Positions 38,991-47,652 of a stretch of DNA of 64,000 nt are shown piece by piece. The stretch's first letter is position 1. Each line of letters begins with the position of its first letter. The stretch is taken from the NCBI GenBank assembly GCA_951828585.1, contig OX639991.1, positions 4,260,001 to 4,324,000 on the forward strand, in the 5' to 3' direction. A model generated the notes under the pieces. It made no database searches, had not been told where the DNA came from, and worked only from the letters and a program-made list of their open reading frames with translations. The translations under genes were made by a program, and so were the position numbers. This DNA is from Longimicrobiales bacterium. GTDB lineage: Bacteria; Gemmatimonadota; Gemmatimonadetes; Longimicrobiales; Gaopeijiaceae.

Positions 38991-39486
38991 CAGGGCTTCG
39001 CTCTGCGTTGCTCCTCGGGGGAATAGCGCTACTATTCCCCTCTCGTCGCGCCTTGCCAGCCCGGCGCCTCGCCGCTCTCGGTGCTCGCGGTGATTTGCCC
39101 ACGGACTGCTTGGCGGGGGCCGACTCGCCCCGTATCCGGCGGTGTTCGATGATCGACTCGGCGAAGACCACCGTGAGCAGGAAGGCGCCGAGCGACACGA
39201 GGAAGGGTGCCGGCTCCGTCCGGCCGGGAACCACGTAGAACACGACTCCCGCAACGAGGACGAGGACCCTCAGGGTGAAACCGGCAGCGATCGCCGCGAG
39301 GAAGCGGTCGTTACGGGTCCGCCATCCCTTGAGCAGGAGGTACTGCGGAATCTGGGTCCCCAGAATCAGGATTGCCGCGGCCAGTACCGCGCGACGGGCA
39401 CCCCCGTTGAAGAAGAGAAAGGCAGCGCCCACTCCGGCCCCCACCACCGTCACCAGAGCGACGGTGAACTGAATCGATGGTTTCAC
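38980..39486 (-). CDS. atpI: ATP synthase subunit I with repeat-derived C-terminal tail
   Basis: A GTG at 39486, overlapping the atpZ stop (GTGA), starts a 168-residue protein. Four hydrophobic segments (TVALVTVVGAGVGAAFLFF, AVLAAAILILGTQIPQYLLL, FLAAIAAGFTLRVLVLVAGV, FLVSLGAFLLTVVFAESIIE) are as in AtpI-type assembly factors. AtpI helps c-ring assembly and may take part in Mg2+ uptake. The last 40 residues or so are basic, unlike the family, and are encoded by a dispersed palindromic repeat (about 38991-39110), so they were probably acquired when that repeat inserted near the original stop. Confidence 0.75.
   Translation of the reverse strand: MKPSIQFTVALVTVVGAGVGAAFLFFNGGARRAVLAAAILILGTQIPQYLLLKGWRTRNDRFLAAIAAGFTLRVLVLVAGVVFYVVPGRTEPAPFLVSLGAFLLTVVFAESIIEHRRIRGESAPAKQSVGKSPRAPRAARRRAGKARREGNSSAIPPRSNAERSPGVR
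38991..39112. repeat. Dispersed palindromic repeat, copy within atpI 3' end
   Basis: It contains a 9-bp stem (GGGGAATAG ... CTATTCCCC around 39017-39039) and a block starting CAGCCCGGCGCCTCGCCGCT that ends in a GTGATTTGCCCACGGACTGC arm. The CAGCCCGG...CTCTCGGTGC block is repeated exactly at about 59069-59096, with a matching CCACGGAC arm. It is a REP/MITE-like family; in this copy it is translated as the tail of AtpI. Confidence 0.6.
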
Positions 39487-39758
39487 GGATGATCTTCCCG
39501 GCGGCCGGGGCTGTCTCCCTTTCGTGTGGCCGGCTCGACGACGGCCCTCATGTAGAGCGTGACGAAGCCGGCCACGATACCCAGCACGGCCCCGAAAATC
39601 ACCAGCAGCGGTCCCGTTCCCAGGCGTTTGTCCAGCTCCAGACCGCCCCAACCCAGCAGCAGCGTAGCCAGTGCCCAGGCGAACCCGTATCCGGAGTACC
39701 GGCCAAGGTCCTGGAGGGAACTGGACGACCGCATTGACGGTTCGCCACGGTCCTTCAC
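39483..39758 (-). CDS. atpZ: AtpZ/AtpI-type ATP synthase accessory membrane protein
   Basis: A 91-residue protein from a GTG at 39758 with GGAGG upstream. Two transmembrane helices (GYGFAWALATLLLGWGGLEL and LVIFGAVLGIVAGFVTLYM) around a short GTGPL turn match the AtpZ/'F0F1-ATPase subunit' family, thought to act with AtpI in c-ring assembly or Mg2+/Ca2+ transport. First gene of the atp operon. Confidence 0.8.
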   Translation of the reverse strand: MKDRGEPSMRSSSSLQDLGRYSGYGFAWALATLLLGWGGLELDKRLGTGPLLVIFGAVLGIVAGFVTLYMRAVVEPATRKGDSPGRREDHP

Positions 39759-39844
39759 ACGGCCTCCTTCGGCTACCCGCGGCAGGACGACGGGAATCCA
39801 CCTTCCAAGCGGGCTCCGCGGGTGCGGCGCCCAGCCAAAGCTAA

Positions 39845-39868
39845 CGCTTGTGAAAATTTTCGCAAGCG
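39845..39868. promoter_or_regulatory. Rex-like operator in front of the atp operon
   Basis: A 24-bp near-perfect palindrome (one mismatch pair) with the core TTGTGAAAATTTTCGCAA at 39848-39865. It matches the Rex redox-repressor consensus TTGTGAANNNNTTCACAA except for CGCAA in place of CACAA. It lies about 90 bp upstream of atpZ and 260 bp upstream of the divergent moxR-like gene. Rex senses NADH/NAD+ and controls respiratory and, in actinobacteria, ATP synthase genes. Confidence 0.6.
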
Positions 39869-40127
39869 TCGGGAACGGGTCCGTTCGAGGTATCCCCAAG
39901 CAACCGTGAGCGACCACCGGGGCGGTCGCGGACAGTCTCCGGGAGACCTCCCCCACGACCGTCCCGAACGCGCTGGCGATTGAAGTCCCGCGCGCTTTCG
40001 CCCATTATCGAAGGCACCACGAGCACACTTCCCCCCGCAGCCTGCGGAGCACTGCGACCCCGCAAGTGGCCCGGCCGAAGCCGCCGCCACCGCCAGCACG
40101 TCCTCTCCGCGCCCCACGCGAGCGTTC

Positions 40128-41168
40128 ATGAACCCCACCTCCTCACCCCCCCTCCCCGCCCCACCCGACCTCGCCACCGACCGCGACGTCCAGCTCCTCC
40201 AACGCGCGGGCGAGATCGCCGACGATCTGCGCGGCCAGGTGGAGCGCCGCATTGTCGGGCAGCAGCACATAGTCGACAGCATCGTCACCGCGATGATGGC
40301 GAACGGTCACGTCCTCCTGGTGGGCGTTCCGGGGCTGGCCAAGACCCTGATCATCTCGACGCTGGCGGATGCGCTCCACCTCAAGTTCCACCGCATCCAG
40401 TTCACCCCCGACCTCATGCCCACCGACATCACGGGCACGGAGGTGATCCAGGAGGACAAGGTCACGGGGGAGAGGGTCTTCCGTTTCGTGCAGGGCCCCA
40501 TCTTCGCCAACATCGTGTTGGCCGACGAGATCAACCGCACGCCCCCGAAGACCCAGGCCGCGCTCCTGGAAGCCATGCAGGAACGGGAAGTTACGGCGGC
40601 GGGCACGACCTATACCCTCGACCCGCCCTTCTTCGTGCTGGCCACCCAGAACCCCATCGAGCAGGAGGGCACCTACCCCCTTCCCGAAGCACAGCTGGAC
40701 CGCTTCATGTTCGACCTGCGGATCGGCTACCCGAGCCGTGAGGAGGAGGAGAAGATCGCCACGCTGACGCGGGAGGTCCAGGACGTGCCGGTCGACCCCG
40801 TGGTGCACGGACGCGAGATCATTGAATTGCAGCAGCTGGTGCGCCGCATTCCGATCCCCCCTTCGATCGTGGGCTTCGCGGTGCGGCTGGCCCGCTCGAC
40901 CCGGCCCGGCGGCGCCGAACAGGCGAACGTCGCGAAGAAGTACATCAGTTGGGGTTCGGGGCCGCGGGCGTCGCAGTACCTGGTGCTGGGGGCGAAGGCG
41001 CGCGCGGTGTTCCGGGGGGTGCCGATGCCCACGATGGACGACGTGCTCGACATCGCGCCGTCGATCCTGGCGCACCGGATCGTGGTCAATTTCGACGCCG
41101 AGGCCGAAGGGCTGAGCACGCGCGACGTGGTCCGCGAGCTGCTGGCCGAGAGCAGGAAATGGAAATAG
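40128..41168 (+). CDS. MoxR-family AAA+ ATPase
   Basis: A 346-residue AAA+ protein, MoxR type. It has Walker A GVPGLAKT (near 66-73), Walker B IVLADEINRTPPKTQAALLE, sensor 1 ATQNPIEQEGTYPLPEAQLD, and the C-terminal lid domain with SWGSGPRASQ. MoxR ATPases act as chaperones, often for metal-centre or envelope proteins with a VWA partner. No DUF58 or VWA gene follows here; the next gene is a CBS protein. The atp operon is divergent, sharing the intergenic region. Confidence 0.9.
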   Translation: MNPTSSPPLPAPPDLATDRDVQLLQRAGEIADDLRGQVERRIVGQQHIVDSIVTAMMANGHVLLVGVPGLAKTLIISTLADALHLKFHRIQFTPDLMPTDITGTEVIQEDKVTGERVFRFVQGPIFANIVLADEINRTPPKTQAALLEAMQEREVTAAGTTYTLDPPFFVLATQNPIEQEGTYPLPEAQLDRFMFDLRIGYPSREEEEKIATLTREVQDVPVDPVVHGREIIELQQLVRRIPIPPSIVGFAVRLARSTRPGGAEQANVAKKYISWGSGPRASQYLVLGAKARAVFRGVPMPTMDDVLDIAPSILAHRIVVNFDAEAEGLSTRDVVRELLAESRKWK

Positions 41169-41298
41169 AACCCGCCTCACCCGACGACCAACCTCCGAGT
41201 TGCCGGGCGTCGTCCGCCGGCACCGGCACGCGCGCGGTCCGGGGTAAGTCGGCTGTCTTACGCCAGCGGTGCCGACCGTCCGGGGATGGGATGGCACG

Positions 41299-42552
41299 AT
41301 GGCGCTGATCGTTGGCCTGGCCGCCGGTTTCGTGGTGCTTCTGCTGATTTCGGGCGGGCTGACGGCCGCCCTCACCGCGCTCATGCGGATCAACGCGTCC
41401 AAGGCGCGCATTCTGGCCGGCGAGGGGTTCGCGGGTGCGGACGCGCTGCTGGAGCTTCGGTCCGACGAGGCGCGCACTACCCCGCTCGGTGTGCTGCGCG
41501 TGCTCTGCTACCTGGGGGCGACCGCCTCGGGAGTCGCGGCCGTGTGGGCGGCGTGGGGGGCGCCGGGAAGCTGGATCGGAGGTGCGGTCGTCGTCGTCCT
41601 CGTGCTTCTGGTGGGCGAGCTGGCGCCGCGCGCTCTGGCCAGCCGGAGTCCCGTGCGGCTGGCGCTGGTGGCGGCGCCGTTCCTGCGCCGGGGGTCGCGA
41701 ATACTCCGACCCCTGCTCTACCCGTTCCTGGCGGTGGGACGGCGGATCTCGCGCCGCTCCGGCCAGGCCGAAGCCTCGGCCGACGAGCTGCAGGTGCGCG
41801 AAGCGCTCGAGATCGGGGCCGACGAAGGCGTCGTCGAGGCCGACGAGCACCGCCTGGTCGAACGCGCCTTCAAGCTCGATGAACTGAACGCGTGGGACGC
41901 GATGACGCCCCGGGTGGACATCGTCGCGCTCAAGGACTCACGGCTGCTGGGCGAGGCGCTCGCCGAGCTGGAGTACCTGCCTCATTCGCGGGTCCCGGTC
42001 TACGGCGACACCATCGACGACGTGACGGGCATCCTGTATGTGCGGGACGCCTACCGCGCCTACGTGGCGGGCCGACACGACCTGCCGCTCTCCCAACTCG
42101 CCCGGCCGCCCATGTTCGTGCCCGGATCCCTCTCCCTGGCCAAGCTGCTCGCCGACTTCCGCGCGCGCCGCGTCCACATGGGGATCGTGGCGGACGAGTT
42201 CGGGGGCACGGACGGGCTGATCACCCTGGAAGACGTGCTCGAGGAGCTGGTCGGCGAGATCGTCGACGAGACCGACGTGGACGAGGATCCGCTGACCCGG
42301 CTGTCGCCCGACGAGATCATCGCTTCGGGCGGGGCGGAGCTGCGCGACATCAACGAGCGCTTCGGGCTGGCGCTGCCGGAGGAGGACAACCGGTCGCTCA
42401 ACGGCTTCATCCTGGAGGAGCTGGGGCGGGTGCCCGAGCCGGGAACGACTTTTGAGGCAGAGGGGGTCCGGGTTGAGGTGGTGAAGGCGTCGGACACGCA
42501 GGTGATACGGGCGCGGATACGGCGGGTGACTCCGTCCGTGGGGAACGGCTGA
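41299..42552 (+). CDS. CNNM/CBS-domain membrane protein (CorC/HlyC type)
   Basis: A 417-residue protein in three parts. First a CNNM transmembrane domain (about 1-160; MALIVGLAAGFVVLLLISGG and three more segments). Then a CBS pair (about 200-320; MTPRVDIVALKD, LPHSRVPVYGDTIDDVTGIL, GTDGLITLEDVLEELVGEIV). Last, a C-terminal CorC/HlyC transporter-associated domain (NERFGLALPEEDNRSLNGFI). Such proteins are linked to Mg2+/Co2+ efflux or gliding (GldE). I chose the ATG at 41299, just before the first helix; a start at 41269 is possible. Confidence 0.88.
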   Translation: MALIVGLAAGFVVLLLISGGLTAALTALMRINASKARILAGEGFAGADALLELRSDEARTTPLGVLRVLCYLGATASGVAAVWAAWGAPGSWIGGAVVVVLVLLVGELAPRALASRSPVRLALVAAPFLRRGSRILRPLLYPFLAVGRRISRRSGQAEASADELQVREALEIGADEGVVEADEHRLVERAFKLDELNAWDAMTPRVDIVALKDSRLLGEALAELEYLPHSRVPVYGDTIDDVTGILYVRDAYRAYVAGRHDLPLSQLARPPMFVPGSLSLAKLLADFRARRVHMGIVADEFGGTDGLITLEDVLEELVGEIVDETDVDEDPLTRLSPDEIIASGGAELRDINERFGLALPEEDNRSLNGFILEELGRVPEPGTTFEAEGVRVEVVKASDTQVIRARIRRVTPSVGNG

Positions 42553-42568
42553 TGGGGCATCCCGGCTG

Positions 42569-43177
42569 ATGGCCCGCATCATTCCCTTTGGGGGCCACCG
42601 GCCGAGGATCGCGAAGTCGGCGTTCGTGGCGCCGACCGCGGTGGTGATCGGGGACGTGGTGGTGGGGGACGAGGCCAGCATCTGGTTCGGGGCCGTGCTG
42701 CGCGGGGACCACCCCGAGAACGGCATCCGCATCGGAGCGCGGACGAATGTGCAGGAGAATACGATAATTCACACGAGTGAACAGGCGCCCACCGTGCTCG
42801 AGGAGGAGGTGACGGTGGGCCACGGGGCGCTGATGGAGAGCTGCCGGATCGGGCGGGGGACGGTGGTGGGGATGGGGGCGGTGCTGCTGCAGCGGGCCAA
42901 TGTGGGGGCAGGGTGCGTGATCGCGGCGGGGGCCGTTGTGAAGGAGGGCGCGGAGATCCCGCCGGGTAGTCTGGTGGTGGGGGTGCCGGGGAGGGTGAGG
43001 TCGCTGAGCAGGACGGCGGCGGCATGGATCGAGCGGAGTTCGGGGCACTACGTGGAGATGAGCCGGCGGTTCATGGCCGAGTCGGCGTGTGAGTTGTGTG
43101 GGGGGCCGACGCTGGAGCGGCACTGCAAGATCATCTGTTTGAACTGCGGGTATCAGAGGGACTGCAGTGATCCGTGA
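42569..43177 (+). CDS. Gamma-carbonic-anhydrase-like hexapeptide protein fused to a Zn ribbon
   Basis: Residues 1-170 form a left-handed beta-helix of the gamma carbonic anhydrase/PaaY group: FGAVLRGDHPENGIRIG, NVQENTIIHTS and VTVGHGALMESCRIG give the three metal-ligand histidine positions, and AEIPPGSLVVGVPGRV closes the helix. Residues about 173-202 add CELCGGPTLERHCKIICLNC and end GYQRDCSDP, a four-Cys zinc-ribbon module that I know as a small stand-alone protein in related genomes. The fusion has no frameshift. Whether it is a CO2 hydratase or a metal-storage/maturation factor is open. Confidence 0.82.
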   Translation: MARIIPFGGHRPRIAKSAFVAPTAVVIGDVVVGDEASIWFGAVLRGDHPENGIRIGARTNVQENTIIHTSEQAPTVLEEEVTVGHGALMESCRIGRGTVVGMGAVLLQRANVGAGCVIAAGAVVKEGAEIPPGSLVVGVPGRVRSLSRTAAAWIERSSGHYVEMSRRFMAESACELCGGPTLERHCKIICLNCGYQRDCSDP

Positions 43178-43207
43178 GTCTTCTTGATTCAGGAGCTTTG
43201 AGGAGCG

Positions 43208-43444
43208 GTGACCGGATATCTGTTAGGGGCGCTCGCGGTGCTCGCGGCCGTGGTCGGCTGGAAGGTCCGGCACCGGTTGCGTCGCCAGACCCGGAGTAGG
43301 GTGACGGATGAGATCATCCATCAAATCGAGACGCTTGGCCGCGTAGACGCGGAAGATGTCGAACCGGTGGACCTGGAGCGTGCGCGGGACGAGGAGGACG
43401 AGTTCTGGGCCCAAACCTGGGACGAACCCGAAGAGGACTGGTAG
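43208..43444 (+). CDS. Small single-pass membrane protein
   Basis: A 78-residue protein from a GTG with GAGGAGC upstream. Residues 3-18 (GYLLGALAVLAAVVGW) form one transmembrane helix. A basic stretch (KVRHRLRRQTRSR) then indicates a cytoplasmic C-terminus, which is acidic (DEEDEFWAQTWDEPEEDW). No family is recognised. It follows the carbonic-anhydrase-like gene by 30 bp and is probably co-transcribed. Confidence 0.6.
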   Translation: MTGYLLGALAVLAAVVGWKVRHRLRRQTRSRVTDEIIHQIETLGRVDAEDVEPVDLERARDEEDEFWAQTWDEPEEDW

Positions 43445-43461
43445 GACAGGGACGGGCAACG

Positions 43462-43486
43462 AAACCCTGACGTAACGTTAGGGTTT
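43462..43486. terminator. Bidirectional terminator hairpin
   Basis: Arms AAACCCTGACGT (43462-43473) and ACGTTAGGGTTT (43475-43486) around one A, with one G/A mismatch, lie between two convergent genes. The A/T-ended arms give short T tracts in both directions, as in bidirectional intrinsic terminators. Confidence 0.7.
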
Positions 43487-43520
43487 GCCAGCAGCGGCAC
43501 GCGGTGCCCCCCCTTTTTCG

Positions 43521-45125
43521 CTACCCGAACTCGATCCCCTGCGCCAGCGGCAGCTCCGTGCTCCAGTTAACCGTGTTCGTCTGGCGCCGCATGTACGCCT
43601 TCCACGAATCCGACCCCGATTCCCGTCCCCCGCCCGTCTCCTTCTCACCCCCGAACGCACCGCCGATTTCGGCGCCGGAAGTCCCGATGTTGACGTTGGC
43701 GATCCCGCAGTCGCTTCCCCGGTGCGAGAGGAAGTGCTCGGCCTCGCGGACGTGGTCGGTGAAGATGGAGGACGAGAGACCCTGGGGGACACCGTTGTGG
43801 AGCGCGATGGCCTCGTCCAGTTCGGCGACGGCGGCGGCCGGGGTGGCATCCGCGGACCCGTAGTCGATGATGTACAGGATCGGCGCGAAGGTCTCGTGCT
43901 GAACGATCTCGAAGTGGTTCCCGGCAGCGGCGATGCAGGGGGTGACGTAGAGGCCGCCCGGGTAGCGGTCTCCCGCCAGACACTCGCCGCCGTAGAGGAT
44001 CTCGCCGCCCTCTTCCTCGACCCGCCGCCGCGCGTCCAGCAGGTCGTCCACCGCCTGGCGGTTCACGACGGGGCCCATGAGGGTGTCGTCGTCGAGGGGA
44101 TTGCCGATGCGCACATCCCGGTAGGCCCGGACCAGACGGGAGACGAGTTCGTCGCGGACCAACCTGTGCACGATGACGCGCCGCGTACTGGTGCAGCGCT
44201 GGCCCGCCGTTCCGACGGCGCCGAACAGGATGGCAGGGATGGCAAGGTCCAGATTGGCGTGCGCCGTGACGACGATCGCGTTGTTCCCGCCCAGCTCCAG
44301 GATGGTGCGGCCCAGCCGCGTGCCCACCACAGCGGCGACACGCTTGCCTACCGCGCACGAGCCGGTGGCCGACACGAGGGGGATGCGCCGGTCGTGCAGC
44401 AGTCGGTCGCCCACGGTCGAGCCACGGCCCACCACCAGGCTGAAGACCGCCGGGTCGACCCCGTTCTCGCGGCAGACATCCGACGCGATCCGCGTGACGG
44501 CGATCGCGGTCAGCGGCGTGCCCGACGCCGGCTTCCACAGGGTCGCGTCTCCACACACGGCCGCGATGGCCGCGTTCCACGACCAGACCGCCACGGGAAA
44601 GTTGAAGGCGCTGATCACCCCGACCACGCCCAGGGGATGCCACTGTTCGCGCATGTGATGGTCGGGGCGCTCGCTGGCCATGGTCAGACCGTAGAGTTGG
44701 CGCGACAGTCCCACCGAAAAGTCGCAGATATCGATCATCTCCTGGACTTCGCCTTCGCCCTCGGCGCGGATCTTCCCCATTTCGAGGGTGACCAGCGCGC
44801 CGAGCGCCTCCTTGTTGGCGCGCAGACGCTCGCCGAGCTGGCGCACGACCTCGCCGCGAAGGGGGGGCGGCACCTTGCGCCACTCGAGGAAGGCGCGGTG
44901 GGCGCGGTCGACGATCGCGTCGTACTCGGCCTCGGTGACCTGGTTCACGGTCGCGATCCGCGAGCCGTCGATGGGGGTGAAGACGTCGAGGGCGGGGCCG
45001 GAACCGACCCAATCGCCACCGAAGCCACCCGGGTTGACGTCCTCGATGCCGAGTGCGCGGAGAATGCGGCCTGCTCCGAGGGCCGCGCCGCGCGTGCGCA
45101 CCCCGTCGGCCGTTGCCAGCGTCAT
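43521..45125 (-). CDS. Aldehyde dehydrogenase, ALDH7 (alpha-aminoadipic semialdehyde) type
   Basis: A 534-residue NAD-dependent aldehyde dehydrogenase. It has the NAD-binding motif FNFPVAVWSWNAA, the Rossmann element SATGSCAVGKRVA, the catalytic Glu in LELGGNNAIV and the nucleophilic Cys in GTAGQRCTSTRR (the ALDH7 context). The N- and C-termini (GGFGGDWVGSG; GAFGGEKETGGGRESGSDSW) are those of antiquitin/AmaB, which oxidises piperideine-6-carboxylate in lysine breakdown. Start at ATG 45125. The frame remains open upstream into the prepilin peptidase, which is a shadow. Confidence 0.9.
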   Translation of the reverse strand: MTLATADGVRTRGAALGAGRILRALGIEDVNPGGFGGDWVGSGPALDVFTPIDGSRIATVNQVTEAEYDAIVDRAHRAFLEWRKVPPPLRGEVVRQLGERLRANKEALGALVTLEMGKIRAEGEGEVQEMIDICDFSVGLSRQLYGLTMASERPDHHMREQWHPLGVVGVISAFNFPVAVWSWNAAIAAVCGDATLWKPASGTPLTAIAVTRIASDVCRENGVDPAVFSLVVGRGSTVGDRLLHDRRIPLVSATGSCAVGKRVAAVVGTRLGRTILELGGNNAIVVTAHANLDLAIPAILFGAVGTAGQRCTSTRRVIVHRLVRDELVSRLVRAYRDVRIGNPLDDDTLMGPVVNRQAVDDLLDARRRVEEEGGEILYGGECLAGDRYPGGLYVTPCIAAAGNHFEIVQHETFAPILYIIDYGSADATPAAAVAELDEAIALHNGVPQGLSSSIFTDHVREAEHFLSHRGSDCGIANVNIGTSGAEIGGAFGGEKETGGGRESGSDSWKAYMRRQTNTVNWSTELPLAQGIEFG

Positions 45126-45148
45126 GAGATTCGATCCCGTTTTGCGGT

Positions 45149-45916
45149 CTACTTCAGACTGAGGACCGTGTCCAGGTACCACGCGACGAGTGCGTCGCCC
45201 CAGCCGTAGGCGATCCCCGCGCCGAGCGCGAGGAAGATGCCGAAGGGCACCAGCCTGCCGGTCCTCAGCGAGATGGGTCCAAAGATAATCGAACCGAAGA
45301 GCGCGCCGGCAAAGAGGGTGATGACGACTCCCGGCGGACCGAGAAAGGCCCCGGCCATGGCCATCATCTTCACGTCGCCGCCGCCCATGGCGTCCTTGCC
45401 GAAGAAGAACTTGCCCACGACGGCGACCAGCCACAGGAACCCGAAGCCGATCGCGGCGCCTAGTGCCGCCTGGACCAGCGTCGGCCCGTACGGGAGAGGG
45501 GCCAGCAGGAGTCCCAACGCGGTACCGCCCAGCGTGAACTGGTCCGGGATGATGTAGGTGCGCGCATCGGTGAGCGCGATGCCCAGCAGGATCGTGAGGA
45601 GGAGGCTGCCCCGCACGGCCTCGGCCCCGGCGCCCCACTGGGCGGCCATCCCGGCCCAGATCAGGGCCACCGCAACCTCGACGAGCGGGTACTGGGGGCT
45701 GAGGTGAACGTTGCAGGCGGCGCAGCGGCCGCGCAGGGCCAGGTAGCTGATGACGGGGATGTTCTGAAACCATCGCACCGGCGCCCCGCAGCTGTCGCAA
45801 TGAGACGGGGGCGACACGACGGACTTCCCGCCCGGCCACCTGTCCACGCAGACGTTGAGAAACGACCCGGCGCAGGCCCCCAGAACCGCCGCCGCCACAA
45901 TCCCCCAGCCGCTCAA
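45149..45916 (-). CDS. Prepilin peptidase / N-methyltransferase
   Basis: Inner-membrane aspartic protease that cleaves and methylates type IV prepilins or type II secretion pseudopilins. The 255-residue protein has the cytoplasmic Zn-binding Cys pairs (CDSCG ... CAAC, about residues 40-72). About seven transmembrane helices follow, with the catalytic aspartates in ALTDARTYIIPD and GGGDVKMMAMAG. No pilin genes are in the window. It overlaps the methyltransferase gene by 4 bp. Confidence 0.93.
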   Translation of the reverse strand: MSGWGIVAAAVLGACAGSFLNVCVDRWPGGKSVVSPPSHCDSCGAPVRWFQNIPVISYLALRGRCAACNVHLSPQYPLVEVAVALIWAGMAAQWGAGAEAVRGSLLLTILLGIALTDARTYIIPDQFTLGGTALGLLLAPLPYGPTLVQAALGAAIGFGFLWLVAVVGKFFFGKDAMGGGDVKMMAMAGAFLGPPGVVITLFAGALFGSIIFGPISLRTGRLVPFGIFLALGAGIAYGWGDALVAWYLDTVLSLK

Positions 45917-46767
45917 GCGCCACTCTCCTTCCGCGCCCCCGAATCCGGTTTCGCGGCGGCCATCGCACTCCCCCGCCCCCCTCCCGGCCGCGTCAGCTCG
46001 TACATCAGGATGGACCCCGCCATGGCCACGTTGAGCGAGTCCATCCCATCCGCCAGAGGCACGGCCACTGCGCGCCCAAGGCTCGCGAGCGAAGACTCGA
46101 TACCGCTTCCCTCATTCCCCACCACCAGCACCCAGTCCCGGGCGTGCGCTTCCGCCACGGCATCCACCGGAACCCCGGCCGCATCCGCGCACAGGAGATT
46201 CAACCGCGCAGCCCCGTCGCCAGCGGCACCATCACCACCCCCACCCAACCCATCCGGCACCCCGATCAGCGGCAGATGGAACACCGCCCCCGCCGACGCG
46301 CGCACCACCTTCGCGTTCCACGGATCGACCGTCCCCCCACCGATCACGACCCCGTCCAGCCCGAACGCCCACGCCGAGCGGATGAGCGTTCCCAGGTTGC
46401 CCGGCATCTGCACGCCGAGGGCCATCAGGAAGCGGCCGCGGTCGAGCGGTCGCGACTTGAGCGGCGGCGGCCGCACGCACGCCAGAACCGGCCGGGGCGC
46501 GTCCGTGGTGCAGAGGCCTCGCACTTCGCGGTCGGGCGAGTACAGGATCTCCACCCTTCGCTCCCGGCACGAGGTCGTGATCGTCCGGCCACGCTCCCCA
46601 GTTCCATACTCCTCCCCCACGACCACCCAGCGCACCTCCACCGCCGACCCCAGCGCCTCCAGAATCACGTCGGGACCCTCCACCAGGACGAGTCCCTCCT
46701 TCTCCCGCGCGCGCCGTGAAGCCAACCGTCGCGCCAGTCGCTGTTTAGATTTGCTGATCCGGTTCAC
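45913..46767 (-). CDS. TrmH/SpoU-family RNA 2'-O-methyltransferase
   Basis: A 284-residue SPOUT methyltransferase. The N-terminal substrate-binding part starts [15 protein letters not shown]. The trefoil-knot domain has motif 1 [17 protein letters not shown], motif 2 [11 protein letters not shown] and motif 3 [16 protein letters not shown]. It methylates a ribose in rRNA or tRNA using SAM; the target cannot be told. A Gly-rich insertion ([15 protein letters not shown]) lies in the middle. It is divergent from thiD with 30 bp between start codons. Confidence 0.88.
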   Translation of the reverse strand: MNRISKSKQRLARRLASRRAREKEGLVLVEGPDVILEALGSAVEVRWVVVGEEYGTGERGRTITTSCRERRVEILYSPDREVRGLCTTDAPRPVLACVRPPPLKSRPLDRGRFLMALGVQMPGNLGTLIRSAWAFGLDGVVIGGGTVDPWNAKVVRASAGAVFHLPLIGVPDGLGGGGDGAAGDGAARLNLLCADAAGVPVDAVAEAHARDWVLVVGNEGSGIESSLASLGRAVAVPLADGMDSLNVAMAGSILMYELTRPGGGRGSAMAAAKPDSGARKESGA

Positions 46768-46797
46768 CAGCTCTCCTCATCACCTCGGGGCGCCTTC

Positions 46798-47613
46798 ATG
46801 GACAGCCGAAAAGCCCTTCCCGTTGCATTGACCATCGCCGGCAGCGACAGCGGCGGCGGCGCGGGCATCCAGGCAGATCTCAAGACGTTTCATCAGTGGG
46901 GCGTCTACGGCGCCTCAGCGGTGACTGCGGTAACGGCGCAGAATACCCTGGGGGTGCAGGAGATCCATGCGGTTCCGCCCGGCATCGTGGCGGCGCAGAT
47001 CAAGAGCGTGGCGGAGGACCTGAAGCCGCGCGCGGTGAAGTCGGGGATGCTGGCCAACGCCGAGATCGCGGCCACGGTGGCCGGGGCGATCCGGCGGCAC
47101 CGGTTGGGCGCCTATGTGCTGGACCCCGTGATGGTTGCGACCAGCGGGGACAGGCTGCTCGAGCGCGATGCGGTGGCGGCTATCCGGGACGAACTCCTCC
47201 CTTTGGCCACGATTGTGACTCCCAACTGGCCCGAGGCGGCCATCCTGGCGCGGGTGCAGGTAACGGAAGCGAACTTGCGTGGGATGGCCGCGGCTGCGCG
47301 CGCGTTGGTGGACGCGGGGGCGGGGGCGGCGCTGGTGACGGGCGGCCATCTGGAGGGCGACGAGGTGGTGGATCTGTACTGGGACGGGGAGGTGGAGCGT
47401 CTCTATCGCGGGCCGAGGATTCGGACGCGCCACACACACGGGACGGGATGCACGCTCAGCGCGGCGATCGCGGCCGAGCTGGCGCGGGGGATGGGGATGG
47501 GGGAGGCGGTGGGGGGGGCGGTGGGGTGGGTGCGCGAAGCGATCACGGGTGCGCCGGGGCTGGGTGGGGGGCGGGGGCCGGTGAATCACTTTGCCGAGGT
47601 GCGGTCCAGGTGA
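46798..47613 (+). CDS. thiD: Hydroxymethylpyrimidine (phosphate) kinase
   Basis: ThiD phosphorylates HMP and HMP-phosphate for thiamine synthesis. The 271-residue ribokinase-fold protein has [20 protein letters not shown], the [16 protein letters not shown] segment, [22 protein letters not shown] and the anion-hole [20 protein letters not shown]. The C-terminus is Gly-rich with G-run codons. No thiamine neighbours are present. Confidence 0.94.
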   Translation: MDSRKALPVALTIAGSDSGGGAGIQADLKTFHQWGVYGASAVTAVTAQNTLGVQEIHAVPPGIVAAQIKSVAEDLKPRAVKSGMLANAEIAATVAGAIRRHRLGAYVLDPVMVATSGDRLLERDAVAAIRDELLPLATIVTPNWPEAAILARVQVTEANLRGMAAAARALVDAGAGAALVTGGHLEGDEVVDLYWDGEVERLYRGPRIRTRHTHGTGCTLSAAIAAELARGMGMGEAVGGAVGWVREAITGAPGLGGGRGPVNHFAEVRSR

Positions 47614-47652
47614 AGATCGCGGAATGACAGCGTCCGCCCTTCACGAATTGGG

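Noticed and set aside
43521-45968. An 815-residue aldehyde dehydrogenase fusion
   Set aside because: The extra N-terminal part is an alternative frame of the prepilin peptidase. The ALDH starts at ATG 45125.
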